A stretch of DNA of 46,078 nucleotides, taken from NCBI RefSeq assembly GCF_001665625.1, contig NZ_LZSY01000114.1:1-46078 (forward strand). Direction: 5' to 3'. The first letter of the stretch is position 1. The number at the start of each line of letters is the position of its first letter. Source of the DNA: Mycolicibacterium peregrinum (GTDB lineage: Bacteria > Actinomycetota > Actinomycetes > Mycobacteriales > Mycobacteriaceae). The position numbers and the translations under genes are program-made. Below the pieces are notes generated by a model, which saw only the letters and a program-made list of their open reading frames with translations, did no database searches and was not told the origin of the DNA. Shown here in pieces: positions 8,847-19,453 of this stretch.

Positions 8847-10238
8847 ATGCAACGGCTCAGCGGACTCGACGCCAGCTTCCTGTACCTCGAAACTGCTGCG
8901 CAGCCCATGCACGTGTGTTCGGTGCTGGAACTGGACACCTCGACCATGCCGGGCGGCTACACCTTCGACCGGATGCGTGACGCGCTTACCCTGACCATCA
9001 AGGCGATGCCGCAATTCCGGGAGAAGCTGGCCGACAGCCGGTTCAATCTCGACCACCCGGTGCGGGTGGAAGACAAGGACTTTGACGTCAACCGGCACCT
9101 GCACCGGATCGGCCTGCCCGGGCCCGGTGGGCGGGCCGAGCTGTCCGAGATCTGCGGACACATCGCGTCGCTTCCGTTGGACCGGACCCGGCCGTTGTGG
9201 GAGATGTGGGTCATCGAGAACGTGGCGGGCACCGACGCTCACGCCGGGGGCCGATTGGCGCTGATGACGAAGGTGCACCACTCCGGCGTCGACGGGGTGA
9301 CCGGCGCCAACCTGATGTCGCAGCTGTGCACGACCGTGGCGGATGCGCCGCCCCCGGACCCGGTCGACGGGGTGGGCGGTGCCACCGGCGCCGAGATCGC
9401 CATCAGCGGGGCACTCAGGTTCGTGAGCCGGCCACTGAAGCTGGCGAACGTGCTGCCCTCCACGGCGAGCACGGTCATCGACACGGTGCGCCGGGCAATC
9501 AACGGGCAGGCGATGGCGGCCCCCTTCAACGCGCCGAAGACTGCGTTCAACACCAACATCACCGGCCAGCGCAGCGTGGCGTTCGCCCAGTTGGACCTCG
9601 ATGACATCAAGACCGTCAAGAACCACTTCGACGTCAAGGTCAACGACGTGGTGATGGCGCTGGTGTCCGGCGTGCTTCGCACCTTCCTGCACGACCGAGG
9701 TGAACTGCCGGAAAGCTCGCTGGTCGCGATGGTGCCGGTATCGGTGCACGACCGCTCGAACCGGCCCGGCCGCAATCAGGTGTCGGGGATGTTCTCCAAG
9801 CTGGAGACCAACATCGAGGATCCGGCTGAGCGCCTGCGGGCCATCGCCGAATCGAATTCCGTTGCCAAGCAACACAGTTCCGCGATCGGTGCGACGTTGC
9901 TGCAGGACTGGACCCAGTTCGCGGCACCGGCGGTGTTCGGCGCCGCGATGCGGGTGTACGCGGCCAGCCGCCTGTCCGGGGCCAAACCCGTCCACAATCT
10001 CGTCATCTCGAACGTTCCCGGGCCACAGGACCCGCTGTACCTACTGGGGTGTGAGGTCAAGGCCATGTACCCGCTGGGCCCGATCTTCCACGGATCGGGG
10101 CTCAACATCACCGTGATGTCGCTGACCGGCAAGCTCGACGTCGGCATCATGTCCTGCCCGGATCTGCTGCCTGACCTGTGGGATATGGCCGACGATTTCC
10201 ACGTCGCGCTCGACGAACTCCTTGCCGCTACCCGATAG
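8847..10238 (+). CDS. Wax ester synthase / diacylglycerol acyltransferase (WS/DGAT)
   Basis: A 463-residue member of the bacterial WS/DGAT family, which joins acyl-CoA to diacylglycerol or fatty alcohols to make storage triacylglycerol or wax esters at the membrane. The family N-terminus MQRLSGLDASFLYLE is intact. The catalytic HHxxxDG motif is HHSGVDG at 144-150. The conserved late motifs NDVVMALVSGVLR and SNVPGPQDPLYLLG are present. Mycobacteria carry many paralogues (tgs genes) and the exact one cannot be named here. It starts at ATG 8847 with a leaderless-type promoter, is divergent from panB, and is followed by the serine hydrolase gene. Confidence 0.95.
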   Translation: MQRLSGLDASFLYLETAAQPMHVCSVLELDTSTMPGGYTFDRMRDALTLTIKAMPQFREKLADSRFNLDHPVRVEDKDFDVNRHLHRIGLPGPGGRAELSEICGHIASLPLDRTRPLWEMWVIENVAGTDAHAGGRLALMTKVHHSGVDGVTGANLMSQLCTTVADAPPPDPVDGVGGATGAEIAISGALRFVSRPLKLANVLPSTASTVIDTVRRAINGQAMAAPFNAPKTAFNTNITGQRSVAFAQLDLDDIKTVKNHFDVKVNDVVMALVSGVLRTFLHDRGELPESSLVAMVPVSVHDRSNRPGRNQVSGMFSKLETNIEDPAERLRAIAESNSVAKQHSSAIGATLLQDWTQFAAPAVFGAAMRVYAASRLSGAKPVHNLVISNVPGPQDPLYLLGCEVKAMYPLGPIFHGSGLNITVMSLTGKLDVGIMSCPDLLPDLWDMADDFHVALDELLAATR

Positions 10239-10303
10239 CGTCGGGGCACCTCGTGACCAGGCCCGGCCTGCGGCGATGTCGTGCCATGGCAGCATGGTCA
10301 GCC

Positions 10304-11821
10304 ATGAAGTTCAGGATGAGGTTCGGCGCGCTGCTGGCAATGACGGCGGTGGCCGCGGCGGGCTGCACCCAGGTGGTCGATGGCCAGGCCAAGATCGCCG
10401 TTCCGCGGCCCGGCACGCCGGTGCAATGGCTGCCGTGCAACGCCGGCTCCGGTGACCACGTGCAGATCCCCGACAACGCCGAATGCGGGATGCTGTCGGT
10501 GCCGGTCGACTACTCGAAGCCTGACGGCGACGTCGCCCGCCTGGCGATGATCCGGTTCCCGGCCGCGGGCCAGAAGATCGGCTCGCTGGTGATCAACCCC
10601 GGCGGCCCCGGTGAATCCGGCGTGGAATCGGCCGTCTCCCTGTTGTCGGGCCTGCCGCAGTCGGTCAAGGACCGCTTCGACATCGTCGGGTTCGATCCGC
10701 GCGGTGTCGGATCCTCCACACCCGCGGTGTGGTGCAACTCCGACGAAGACAACGACCGGCTGCGCGCCGACCCGACGGTGGAATACACCCCCGAAGGCGT
10801 CGAGCATCTGGAGAACGAGACCAAGAAGTTCGTTCAGCGCTGCGTCGACAAGATGGGCAAGGAGTTCCTCGAGAACGTCGGCACCGAGAACGTCGCCAAG
10901 GATCTGGATGCCATCCGGGTTGCCCTCGGCGACGACAAGCTGACCTACCTCGGCTACTCGTACGGCACCCGCATCGGCGCCACCTATGCCGAGCAGTTCC
11001 CGCAGAAGGTCCGCGCGATGATCCTCGACGGTGCCGTCGACCCCAACGCGGACCCGGTGGAAGAAGACATCCGTCAGGCCGCGGCGTTCCAGAAGGCCTT
11101 CGACGACTACGCCACCGACTGCACCACCAAGAACCCCGACTGCCCGCTGGGCACCGATCCGGCCAAGGCCGTCGAGGTGTACAAGAGCCTGATCGACCCG
11201 CTGGTGGAGCACCCCGCCAAGACCCGCGATCAGCGCGGGCTGGGTTACAGCGACGCCACGGTGGGCACGATCCTGCCCCTGTACTCGCCGAACCTGTGGC
11301 GGCACCTCACCGAGGGTCTGACCGGACTCAAGAACGGCAACGGTGACGTCATGCTGGCGTTGGCAGACCTCTACATGGGCCGAGACGCCAAGGGCCACTA
11401 CAACAATTCGACTGACGTGCGCGTCGCGGTGAACTGCGTGGACAAGCCCGCGATCACCGACCGGGCCACCGTCGTCGAAGAGGACCGGCGGGCCCGAGAG
11501 GTGGCCCCGTTCATGAGCTACGGCGAGTTCACCGGGCATGCGCCCATGGGCACGTGCGCGTTCTGGCCGGTGCCGCCCACCAGCAAGCCGCACGAGATCT
11601 CGGTGAAGGGACTGCCTCCGACCCTGGTGGTCTCGACCACCAACGACCCGGCCACGCCCTACCAGGCGGGCGTCGACCTGGCCCGCCAACTCGGCGGCAC
11701 CCTGGTGACCTTCGAGGGCACCCAGCACACCGTGGTGTTCCAGGGCAACAAGTGCATCGACGACATCGCCGCGACCTACCTCGTCGACGTGACGGTGCCC
11801 CCGCCCGGAACCCGTTGCTGA
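10304..11821 (+). CDS. Lipoprotein serine hydrolase/peptidase, Hip1/CaeA-like
   Basis: A 505-residue alpha/beta hydrolase of the TAP-like family, the counterpart of M. tuberculosis Rv2224c (Hip1, CaeA), a cell-envelope serine protease that processes GroEL2 and affects immune signalling. The N-terminus is a lipoprotein signal: basic MKFRMR, a hydrophobic core, and a VAAAGC lipobox with C21. The oxyanion-hole segment NPGGPGESG and the FDPRGVGSS loop are present. The nucleophile elbow is GYSYGT with S219, with Asp in STTNDPATPYQ and His in FEGTQHTV. The ATG at 10304 is chosen because it begins the signal peptide. The second gene of the pair follows after 89 bp. Confidence 0.93.
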   Translation: MKFRMRFGALLAMTAVAAAGCTQVVDGQAKIAVPRPGTPVQWLPCNAGSGDHVQIPDNAECGMLSVPVDYSKPDGDVARLAMIRFPAAGQKIGSLVINPGGPGESGVESAVSLLSGLPQSVKDRFDIVGFDPRGVGSSTPAVWCNSDEDNDRLRADPTVEYTPEGVEHLENETKKFVQRCVDKMGKEFLENVGTENVAKDLDAIRVALGDDKLTYLGYSYGTRIGATYAEQFPQKVRAMILDGAVDPNADPVEEDIRQAAAFQKAFDDYATDCTTKNPDCPLGTDPAKAVEVYKSLIDPLVEHPAKTRDQRGLGYSDATVGTILPLYSPNLWRHLTEGLTGLKNGNGDVMLALADLYMGRDAKGHYNNSTDVRVAVNCVDKPAITDRATVVEEDRRAREVAPFMSYGEFTGHAPMGTCAFWPVPPTSKPHEISVKGLPPTLVVSTTNDPATPYQAGVDLARQLGGTLVTFEGTQHTVVFQGNKCIDDIAATYLVDVTVPPPGTRC

Positions 11822-11910
11822 CCGCCCCGACCGTCAAAAGTCACCGGTTGGTCTCCGGCCGATCTCTGCTCGGCCTCAGGCGCAGACCCGGCGGTGGCCG
11901 CCGTGCGACC

Positions 11911-13437
11911 ATGACTGCCGTGTGGTGGGCGGGTAGGCGGGCGGCGAGCGCCCTTGCGGTGACTCTGCTCAGCGCATCTGCCTTGGTGTGCCCGGTCGCG
12001 GTACCTGTCGCGGCTGCTGCGCCGGAATCCGGGCCGGAGTGGGGAAGTTGCGCTCAATGGGTGCAAGATCCGGCACGGATTCCGACAGCGCAGTGCAGCA
12101 CGGTCGCCGTTCCGATCGATTGGAATTCCCCGGACCCCCAAGGCGCACAAGCGCAATTGGCCGTCATCCGGATACCTGCCAGCGGGCAGCGGATCGGCGC
12201 CCTGTTCATCAACCCGGGCGGCCCCGGCGCCTCGGCGGTGGACACCGTCGCCGGCATGGGTGCCGCCCTGGCCGGCTCCCCACTCACCGATCATTTCGAT
12301 CTGGTGGGCTTCGATCCGCGCGGCGTCGGGCATTCCACCCCGGAGCTGCGCTGCCGCACCGACGCCGAGATCGACGCCTACCGCCGCGAGCCGATGGCCG
12401 ATTACAGCCCCGCCGGGGTCGCCCACATCGAAGATGTCTACCGCCAGTTCGCCCAGCAGTGCCTCGACCGCATGGGCGCACCGTTCCTGGCCAATGTCGG
12501 CACCGCCTCCGCCGTACGGGACATGGACGCGGTGCGGGCCGCGCTGGGGGAGGAACAGATCAACTATCTGGGCTTCTCTTACGGCACCGAACTGGGCAGC
12601 GCGTACGCCGAACAGTTCGGGAACCGGGTGCGCACGATGGTGCTCGACGGCGCGATAGACCCCAGCCTGGATCCGATCACCAAGAACGTCCGCCAACTCG
12701 CCGGCTTCCAGAAGGCCTTCGACACCTACGCCGCGGAATGCGCGACGTCAGCCGACTGCCCCCTGGGCACCGACCCTGCCCAGTTCGTCAGCCGGTACCA
12801 AGGGCTCGTGGATCCACTGGTGACGACGCCGCACCCCACTGCGGACCCGCGTGGACTCGGCTACGCCGACGCGATCACCGGCACCGGCAACGCCCTGTAT
12901 TCGGCGCGCTACTGGCCGTACCTGACCAGCGGGCTGCTCGGGTTGACGCGTGGCACCGACGCCGGCGACCTGCTGTTGCTCGCCGACGACTACTGGCGCC
13001 GCGATGGAACCGGGCACTACCAGAACATGCAGGATGCGTTCACCGCGATCCGGTGCGTCGACACGCCGTTCCCCACCGACCCAGCGGTGTGGGCCGACGC
13101 GGATCAGCGGACCCGTGCTGCCGCCCCGTTCATGTCCTACGGCGAGTTCACCGGATACGCGCCGCGGGACATCTGCGCGCTCTGGCCGGTGCCCGCGACG
13201 TCGTCACCCCACCCGGTCACCGGGCCCGGGCCGGGCAAGGTCGTGGTGGTGTCCACCACCGGCGACCCGGCCACGCCGTACCAGGCCGGGGTGGAACTGG
13301 CCCGGCAAATGGACGCGGCGCTCATCTCGTTCAAGGGCACCCAACACACCGTGGTGTTCAACGGGAACGCCTGCGTCGACACCGCGGTGCTGAACTTCTT
13401 CGTCACCCAGGGCTCCCCGGGCAACCTCTCCTGCTAA
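11911..13437 (+). CDS. Secreted serine hydrolase/peptidase, Hip1/CaeA paralogue
   Basis: A 508-residue close relative of the preceding gene and the counterpart of Rv2223c. It has the same catalytic layout: NPGGPGASAV oxyanion segment, FDPRGVGHST, nucleophile elbow GFSYGT with S223, Asp in STTGDPATPYQ and His in FKGTQHTV. The export signal is different: a cleavable signal peptide (VTLLSASALVCPVAVPVAAAAP) with Ala-x-Ala processing sites and no lipobox, so it should be released rather than lipid-anchored. The pair looks like a tandem duplication whose members diverged in anchoring. The start at ATG 11911 begins the signal peptide; the 11822-11910 gap holds no clear promoter or terminator. Confidence 0.9.
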   Translation: MTAVWWAGRRAASALAVTLLSASALVCPVAVPVAAAAPESGPEWGSCAQWVQDPARIPTAQCSTVAVPIDWNSPDPQGAQAQLAVIRIPASGQRIGALFINPGGPGASAVDTVAGMGAALAGSPLTDHFDLVGFDPRGVGHSTPELRCRTDAEIDAYRREPMADYSPAGVAHIEDVYRQFAQQCLDRMGAPFLANVGTASAVRDMDAVRAALGEEQINYLGFSYGTELGSAYAEQFGNRVRTMVLDGAIDPSLDPITKNVRQLAGFQKAFDTYAAECATSADCPLGTDPAQFVSRYQGLVDPLVTTPHPTADPRGLGYADAITGTGNALYSARYWPYLTSGLLGLTRGTDAGDLLLLADDYWRRDGTGHYQNMQDAFTAIRCVDTPFPTDPAVWADADQRTRAAAPFMSYGEFTGYAPRDICALWPVPATSSPHPVTGPGPGKVVVVSTTGDPATPYQAGVELARQMDAALISFKGTQHTVVFNGNACVDTAVLNFFVTQGSPGNLSC

Positions 13438-13477
13438 CTCCTTGCAGGCCCGTAACACAGAATTAACAGCCGATGCC

Positions 13478-13483
13478 TACGCT
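13478..13483 (+). promoter_or_regulatory. -10 box giving a leaderless glnA2 transcript
   Basis: TACGCT fits TANNNT, 6 nt before the ATG at 13490. The region before it (CGTAACACAGAATTAACAG) is unusually AT-rich for this genome. Confidence 0.5.
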
Positions 13484-13489
13484 GCGCTC

Positions 13490-14830
13490 ATGGACCGCCA
13501 GAAGGAATTCGTGCTGCGCACCCTGGAGGAACGCGATATCCGGTTCGTTCGGTTGTGGTTCACCGACGTCCTCGGCTACCTCAAATCGGTAGCGATCGCG
13601 CCCGCCGAACTCGAAGGCGCCTTCGAGGAGGGCATCGGTTTCGACGGCTCTTCGATCGAGGGCTTCGCCCGTGTCTCGGAGTCCGACACCGTGGCACGGC
13701 CCGACCCGTCCACCTTCCAGGTGCTGCCCTGGACCACCAGCGCCGGCAAGCACTACTCGGCGCGCATGTTCTGCGACATCACCATGCCGGACGGCTCACC
13801 GTCGTGGGCAGACTCGCGACACGTGCTGCGTCGGCAGCTCGCCAAGGCCAGCGACCTGGGCTTCACCTGCTACGTGCACCCCGAGATCGAGTTCTTCCTG
13901 CTGCAGCCCGGCCCGGACGACGGGTCGGTGCCGGTGCCGGCGGACAACAGCGGCTACTTCGACCAGGCCGTGCACGATTCGGCCCCCAACTTCCGCCGGC
14001 ACGCCATCGAGGCGCTGGAGCAGATGGGCATCTCGGTGGAGTTCAGCCACCACGAGGGCGCACCGGGCCAGCAGGAGATCGATCTGCGCTACGCCGACGC
14101 CCTGTCGATGGCCGACAACGTGATGACCTTCCGGTATCTGGTCAAGGAGGTCGCGCTGGCCGACGGTGTGCGGGCGTCGTTCATGCCCAAGCCGTTCGGA
14201 GAGCATCCCGGCTCGGCCATGCACACCCACATGAGCCTGTTCGAAGGCGATACCAACGCCTTCCACAGCCCCGACGACCCGCTGCAGCTGTCCGACGTGG
14301 CCAAGTCCTTCATCGCGGGCATCCTTGAGCACGCCAGCGAGATCAGCGCCGTCACCAACCAGTGGGTGAACTCCTACAAGCGCCTGGTGCACGGCGGTGA
14401 AGCCCCGACGGCGGCGTCGTGGGGCGCGGCCAACCGCTCGGCGCTGGTGCGCGTTCCGATGTACACCCCGCGCAAGGCGTCGTCGCGGCGTGTCGAGGTC
14501 CGCAGCCCCGACTCGGCATGCAACCCGTACCTGACGTTCGCGGTCCTGCTCGCCGCCGGTCTGCGCGGCGTGGAGAAGGGTTACGTGCTGGGCCCACAGG
14601 CCGAGGACAACGTCTGGAGCCTGACACCCGAAGAGCGGCGCGCCATGGGCTACCGCGAGCTGCCCACCAGCCTGGGCAACGCGCTGGAGGCCATGGAGAA
14701 CTCTGAGCTCGTCGCGGAAGCGTTGGGGGAGCACGTATTCGACTACTTCCTGCGCAACAAGCGCGCAGAGTGGGAGAACTACCGCAGCCACGTCACGCCC
14801 TACGAGCTGAAGACCTACCTGTCGCTCTGA
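13490..14830 (+). CDS. glnA2: Type I glutamine synthetase, GlnA2
   Basis: A 446-residue glutamine synthetase, the same length as M. tuberculosis GlnA2 (Rv2222c). GS joins ammonia to glutamate using ATP as a cytoplasmic dodecamer. Signatures seen: [23 protein letters not shown], the metal-binding [28 protein letters not shown] and [13 protein letters not shown]. At the place of the adenylylated Tyr of GlnA1 it has Trp ([10 protein letters not shown]), so it should not be controlled by GlnE. GlnA2 is considered a minor, non-essential enzyme that may favour related substrates. It lies directly upstream of glnE (gap about 55 bp) and has its own leaderless promoter. Confidence 0.96.
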   Translation: MDRQKEFVLRTLEERDIRFVRLWFTDVLGYLKSVAIAPAELEGAFEEGIGFDGSSIEGFARVSESDTVARPDPSTFQVLPWTTSAGKHYSARMFCDITMPDGSPSWADSRHVLRRQLAKASDLGFTCYVHPEIEFFLLQPGPDDGSVPVPADNSGYFDQAVHDSAPNFRRHAIEALEQMGISVEFSHHEGAPGQQEIDLRYADALSMADNVMTFRYLVKEVALADGVRASFMPKPFGEHPGSAMHTHMSLFEGDTNAFHSPDDPLQLSDVAKSFIAGILEHASEISAVTNQWVNSYKRLVHGGEAPTAASWGAANRSALVRVPMYTPRKASSRRVEVRSPDSACNPYLTFAVLLAAGLRGVEKGYVLGPQAEDNVWSLTPEERRAMGYRELPTSLGNALEAMENSELVAEALGEHVFDYFLRNKRAEWENYRSHVTPYELKTYLSL

Positions 14831-14872
14831 GACGGGTGGCGCCGGTGCCGGTCGTTTCCCGCGAGCGTGCGC

Positions 14873-14878
14873 TACCGT
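14873..14878 (+). promoter_or_regulatory. -10 box that decides the glnE start
   Basis: TACCGT lies 7 nt before GTG 14886 but only 1 nt before GTG 14880. A leaderless transcript would therefore use the second GTG. Confidence 0.45.
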
Positions 14879-14885
14879 CGTGAAC

Positions 14886-17885
14886 GTGCCCAAGCCTGCA
14901 ACCGATCGCCCGAAACTGCCCAGCGTCGGTCGGCTCGGTCTGGTCCATCCCCAGGCAGCGGCCCACTTGGAACAGCTCGGCTGGAACACCGAGTCACACG
15001 TCGAACTGCTGTGGTCGCTGTCGCGTGCACCGGACGCCGACGTCGCGCTGCTGGCAATGGTGCGGTTGACCGACGCGCTCGGCGCGGACGCCGACGAACT
15101 CAACCGGCGGCTCCTGACCGACAAGGCGCTGCGGGGCCGGCTGTTCGGGGTGCTCGGATCCTCTCTGGCTCTCGGTGATCACCTCGTCGCCCATCCGGAA
15201 TCGTGGCGGTTGTTGGCCGGTGCGGTCGACCTCCCCGGCCCCGACGAACTGCACAGTGTCTTCACCGCTGCGGCCCGGGCAGCCGAGATCGACAGGGGCG
15301 CAAGCAGTGCCGTGCCCGCGCTGCGGGATCTCTACCGGGACCGACTGCTGGTCCTGGGCGCGCTCGACGTCGCCTCGACCGTCGAGAACGAGCAGGTGCT
15401 GCCCTTCGTCGAGGTGGCCGCCCATCTGTCCGACCTGGCCGACGCCGCGCTGGGCGCCGCGCTGACAGTGGCCACCCGCGTCGTGTGCGACGACGGTGTG
15501 CAGCCCCGGCTGGCAGTCATCGCCATGGGTAAATGCGGTGCGCGCGAACTGAATTACGTCAGCGACGTCGACGTCATCTTCGTCGGGGAATCGGTCCCGG
15601 ACGGCGACGGCGACGACAACCTGGCCACCGCGACCCGGGTGGCCGGCGAGATGATGCAGTTCGCCGCCGATGCGTTCTTCGAGGTCGACGCCGCGTTGCG
15701 CCCCGAAGGTAAACGCGGACAACTGGTCCGGACACTGGAATCCCACGTCGCCTACTACCAGCGTTGGGCGAAAACCTGGGAATTCCAGGCCCTGCTCAAG
15801 GCGCGTCCCGCCGCAGGCGACGCCGAACTGGGCAAGGCCTACATCGAGGCTCTGATGCCGATGGTGTGGACCGCGTGCGAGCGTGAGGATTTCGTTCCCG
15901 AGGTTCAGGCCATGCGCCGCCGCGTCGAGGAACTCGTCCCGGCCGGAGTGCGGGCCCGCGAGCTCAAGCTGGGCACCGGCGGCCTGCGTGACGTCGAATT
16001 CGCGGTCCAGCTCCTGCAATTGGTGCACGGACGCAACGACGACTCACTGCATGTGGCGTCCACCGTCGACGCGTTGGCGGCCCTCGGCGAGGGCGGTTAC
16101 ATCGGCCGCGACGACACCGCGAACATGACGGCATCCTACGAATTTCTGCGACTGCTCGAGCACCGGCTGCAGCTGCAGCGGCTCAAACGCACCCACATGC
16201 TGCCCGACGACACCGACGTCGAGGCGTACCGATGGCTGGCCCGGGCGGCGCACGTGCGACCCGACGGCCGGCACGACGCCCAGGGCGTGCTGCGCGAAGA
16301 ACTCAAGCGGCAGAGCATGCGGGTGTCGCGACTGCACGCCAAGCTCTTCTACCAGCCGCTGCTCGAAACGGTGGGCCAGCCGGCGCTGGGAATCGGCGCA
16401 GGCATGAGCACCGAGGCGGCCGAACGTCAGCTTGCCGCACTGGGTTACGAGGGGCCCCAGAGTGCACTGACCCACCTGGCCGCGCTCACGGGCCAGAGTG
16501 GGCGTCGGGGCACGGTGCAGCAGGTGTTGCTGCCGACCCTGTTGGACTGGCTCTCGGACACCCCCGACCCGGACGCGGGCCTACTGGCCTACCGCCGGAT
16601 CAGCGAGGAGCTGTCCGAGCAGCGCTGGTACCTGTCGACCCTGCGCGACGAGGGCGCAGTGGCCAAGCGGCTGATGCGGGTGCTGGGCACCTCGGCCTAC
16701 ATCCCCGAACTGCTCATGCGGGCTCCTGAGGTGATCCAGCTGTACGCCGACGGGCCCAACGGCCCCAAACTGCTCGACGGCGATCCCGACAGCCTGGCCC
16801 GTGCCCTGGTGGCCTCGGCCGGCCGTCACCCTGACCCGGTGCGCGGCATCGCCGCCGCCCGCACCCTGCGCCGTCGCGAACTGGCCCGCATCGCCTCCGC
16901 GGACGTGCTGGGCCTGCTCGACGTGACCGACGTGTGCAAGGCACTGACCGCGGTATGGGTTGCCGTGTTGCAGGCCGCACTCGACGCGGTGATCCGGGCC
17001 AACACCCCCGAATCCGGTGCGCCCGCACGCATCGCCGTGATCGGTATGGGTCGCCTCGGTGGCGGCGAACTCGGCTACGGCTCCGACGCCGACGTGATGT
17101 TCGTGTGCGAACCCAACTCGGGTGTCGAGGAATCGGCGGCCGTGCGCTGGTCGGTGAGCATCGCCGAACAGGTCAGGGCCCTGCTGGGGACACCCAGTGC
17201 GGACCCGCCGTTGGAGGTCGACACCGGACTGCGCCCGGAGGGCCGTAACGGGCCCCTGGTGCGCACGCTGGCGTCATATGCAACCTATTACGAGCAGTGG
17301 GCGCAGGCCTGGGAGATCCAGGCCCTGCTGCGCGCTCACCGGGTGGCCGGTGATCTCGAGCTCGGCGAACGATTTCTGCTCATCGCCGACAAGACGCGTT
17401 ACCCCGCCGGTGGGGTCTCGGCCGAAGCCGTCCAGGAGATCCGCCGGATCAAGGCACGCGTGGACGCCGAACGGCTGCCCCGCGGCGCAGACCCCAACAC
17501 CCACACCAAGCTGGGCCGTGGCGGACTGGCCGACATCGAGTGGACCGTACAGCTGCTCCAGCTGCGTTACGCGCACAATCTCCCTGCGCTGCACAACACT
17601 TCGACCTTGCAGACCCTCGACGCGATCGGCGCGGCCGAGCTGGTCGCCGAGAGTGACGTCGAATTGTTGCGCGAGGCCTGGCTGACGGCCACGCGGGCGC
17701 GCAACGCACTGGTCCTGGTCCGCGGCAAACCCACCGATCAGCTGCCCGGGCCGGGCCGCCAGCTCAACGCGGTCGCGTTGGCGGCCGGGTGGGGCAGCGA
17801 CGACGGCGGGGAGTTCCTGGACAACTACCTGAGGGTGACGCGGCGGGCGAAGGGTGTGGTCCGGAAAATTTTCGGCGGGGAGTAG
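14886..17885 (+). CDS. glnE: Bifunctional glutamine synthetase adenylyltransferase/deadenylase
   Basis: A protein of about 999 residues with the duplicated organisation of GlnE. The N-terminal half carries the deadenylylase nucleotidyltransferase core ([16 protein letters not shown]). The C-terminal half carries the adenylyltransferase core ([16 protein letters not shown]). Each is followed by a helical domain ([19 protein letters not shown] and [19 protein letters not shown]) and a [12 protein letters not shown] or [12 protein letters not shown] motif. It adds or removes AMP on the Tyr of GlnA1 according to nitrogen status. In M. tuberculosis the gene (Rv2221c) is essential. GTG 14886 is preferred over GTG 14880 because of the -10 box position. 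It follows glnA2 and ends before an 84-bp gap. Confidence 0.96.
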   Translation: MPKPATDRPKLPSVGRLGLVHPQAAAHLEQLGWNTESHVELLWSLSRAPDADVALLAMVRLTDALGADADELNRRLLTDKALRGRLFGVLGSSLALGDHLVAHPESWRLLAGAVDLPGPDELHSVFTAAARAAEIDRGASSAVPALRDLYRDRLLVLGALDVASTVENEQVLPFVEVAAHLSDLADAALGAALTVATRVVCDDGVQPRLAVIAMGKCGARELNYVSDVDVIFVGESVPDGDGDDNLATATRVAGEMMQFAADAFFEVDAALRPEGKRGQLVRTLESHVAYYQRWAKTWEFQALLKARPAAGDAELGKAYIEALMPMVWTACEREDFVPEVQAMRRRVEELVPAGVRARELKLGTGGLRDVEFAVQLLQLVHGRNDDSLHVASTVDALAALGEGGYIGRDDTANMTASYEFLRLLEHRLQLQRLKRTHMLPDDTDVEAYRWLARAAHVRPDGRHDAQGVLREELKRQSMRVSRLHAKLFYQPLLETVGQPALGIGAGMSTEAAERQLAALGYEGPQSALTHLAALTGQSGRRGTVQQVLLPTLLDWLSDTPDPDAGLLAYRRISEELSEQRWYLSTLRDEGAVAKRLMRVLGTSAYIPELLMRAPEVIQLYADGPNGPKLLDGDPDSLARALVASAGRHPDPVRGIAAARTLRRRELARIASADVLGLLDVTDVCKALTAVWVAVLQAALDAVIRANTPESGAPARIAVIGMGRLGGGELGYGSDADVMFVCEPNSGVEESAAVRWSVSIAEQVRALLGTPSADPPLEVDTGLRPEGRNGPLVRTLASYATYYEQWAQAWEIQALLRAHRVAGDLELGERFLLIADKTRYPAGGVSAEAVQEIRRIKARVDAERLPRGADPNTHTKLGRGGLADIEWTVQLLQLRYAHNLPALHNTSTLQTLDAIGAAELVAESDVELLREAWLTATRARNALVLVRGKPTDQLPGPGRQLNAVALAAGWGSDDGGEFLDNYLRVTRRAKGVVRKIFGGE

Positions 17886-17969
17886 CCGAGGCCGAATTGG
17901 GCCCCGCGTGCAGGACGTCCCAGTGGCTGGTGTTAATAAGGGCATATAACCAATTCACTGGGAGTCCGG

Positions 17970-18599
17970 ATGCAGCACACGTTCGACGTCATCAGCGCGG
18001 CCGAGCACGAACGACTCGAAGCGCTCTACGAACCCTTTGCCCGGGCGATGCGCGAACTCGTCGACGCCGGCGTGCGAACCCAGGTGGACCCGCAGTCCAT
18101 CGCCGAGGCAACCGCGGCCGTCGAGGCCGTCACCGCCTCGCTGCGCCGCGAACAGCGCGACGGGCCACACGCCTTGCTTCATGCCGAGACCAACCGCCCG
18201 GTGGTGTGGGCCAACCCGGTCGTCGGACTGCGCAACGCTCTGGCCCCGCCGCTGGTGATCGAGCATGCCGAGGACGGCAGCTGCTGGAGTGAATTCGTGC
18301 TGGGCGCCGCCTACGAGGGGCCGCTGGGCTGGGTGCACGGCGGCATCTGTGCGCTGGTGCTCGACCATATTCTCGGCGAGGTGGCCAGTGGGGGACTGAA
18401 CGAGCCGCGCTACACGGGGACCATCACGTGCCGGTACAACCGCGGCACTCCATTGGGGCCGCTGCGCGCCGAGGCCCACATCGATCGGACCGAAGGTGTC
18501 AAAACCTTTGCGCGGGGCCACATCAGCGACGGCGACGGGATCACCGTCGAGGCGGAAGGCGTCTTCATCACCCCGGCGTGGGCGCGGGACGCCGGATGA
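17970..18599 (+). CDS. Hotdog-fold (PaaI-type) thioesterase family protein
   Basis: A 209-residue protein. The C-terminal half (about 80-205) is a hotdog domain with VLGAAYEGPLGWVHGGICALVLDHI, the HGG turn typical of acyl-CoA thioesterases, and a Gly-rich TGTITCRYNRGTPLG strand. The N-terminal 75 or so residues are helical and charged. It probably hydrolyses an acyl-CoA in the cytoplasm; the substrate is unknown. GGGAG precedes the ATG at good spacing, and the upstream region contains the AT-rich GTTAATAAGGGCATATAACC, a likely promoter. The last codons overlap the next gene by ATGA, so the two are translationally coupled. Confidence 0.9.
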   Translation: MQHTFDVISAAEHERLEALYEPFARAMRELVDAGVRTQVDPQSIAEATAAVEAVTASLRREQRDGPHALLHAETNRPVVWANPVVGLRNALAPPLVIEHAEDGSCWSEFVLGAAYEGPLGWVHGGICALVLDHILGEVASGGLNEPRYTGTITCRYNRGTPLGPLRAEAHIDRTEGVKTFARGHISDGDGITVEAEGVFITPAWARDAG

Positions 18600-19453
18600 A
18601 GTTCTACGTGAGCATGGCCTTCATGGACACCCGGGAGGCCGTCGAAGTGGCCAGGGCCGCAGACGATCTCGGGTACGACGGGATGGGCATCCCGGATCAC
18701 GTGGTGAACCTGGAGACGCTGTCGACACCGTATCCGTACACCAAGGACGGCAAGCGGCGCTGGGAGGCATTCACCGACTGGCCGGACCCATGGGTGATGA
18801 TCGGCGCCCTGGCGCTCGTCACCACCAGGTGCAAGTTCGTCACGACTGTCTACCTGCCCGCGATGCGTGACCCGTACTCCGCCGCGAAAGCCATCGGCAC
18901 CGCGGCCTATCTGGCCGACGGGCGGCTGGAACTCGGCATCGGCGTCGGCTGGTGTGAGGAAGAGTTCGACCTGCTGGGGCAGCAGTTCGCGCGACGCGGC
19001 AAGCGCACCGACGAGATGCTCGAGCTGATGAAGAAGCTGTGGGAGCCCGGCTGGACCGAGTTCTCCGGCGAGTTCTATTCCACGCCCCGGCTCGAGATGG
19101 AGCCCACCCCGCCGCGGATCCCGATCTACGTCGGTGGTCTGTCCGACATCGCGCTGCGGCGCGCGGCGCGCCACGACGGCTGGATCGGCGATCTGATCTC
19201 CACCGATGACGCCCTGCAGCGAGTCGATCGGTTGCGCGAGCTACGTGCCGAAAAGGGTTTGACGATGGATGATTTCACCATCATCACGCCGCTGACCGAC
19301 GCCTTCACTCCCGAGCACTACGCGCGTGCGGAGGCTGGTGGGATTCAGGGCATCATCACCATGCCGTGGATGTTCTACTCCGGGCCCTCGGCGACCCTGG
19401 CCGAGAAGATCGACGGACTGAAGCGCTTCCGCAAAGACCTCGCGCTGGACTAG
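18596..19453 (+). CDS. LLM-class (F420-dependent type) oxidoreductase
   Basis: A 285-residue protein of the bacterial luciferase-like superfamily. It begins MKFYVSMAFMDTREAVEVARAADDLGYD and contains IPDHV, the RLELGIGVGWCEEEF nucleotide-binding segment and a PRIPIYVGG strand. In mycobacteria most such proteins use coenzyme F420, but the sequence alone does not prove it. The ATG at 18596 overlaps the stop of the thioesterase gene (ATGA), indicating one operon and perhaps one pathway acting on a CoA-linked intermediate. Its TAG stop at 19451-19453 overlaps the stop of the convergent DoxX gene within a shared CTAG. Confidence 0.92.
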   Translation: MKFYVSMAFMDTREAVEVARAADDLGYDGMGIPDHVVNLETLSTPYPYTKDGKRRWEAFTDWPDPWVMIGALALVTTRCKFVTTVYLPAMRDPYSAAKAIGTAAYLADGRLELGIGVGWCEEEFDLLGQQFARRGKRTDEMLELMKKLWEPGWTEFSGEFYSTPRLEMEPTPPRIPIYVGGLSDIALRRAARHDGWIGDLISTDDALQRVDRLRELRAEKGLTMDDFTIITPLTDAFTPEHYARAEAGGIQGIITMPWMFYSGPSATLAEKIDGLKRFRKDLALD

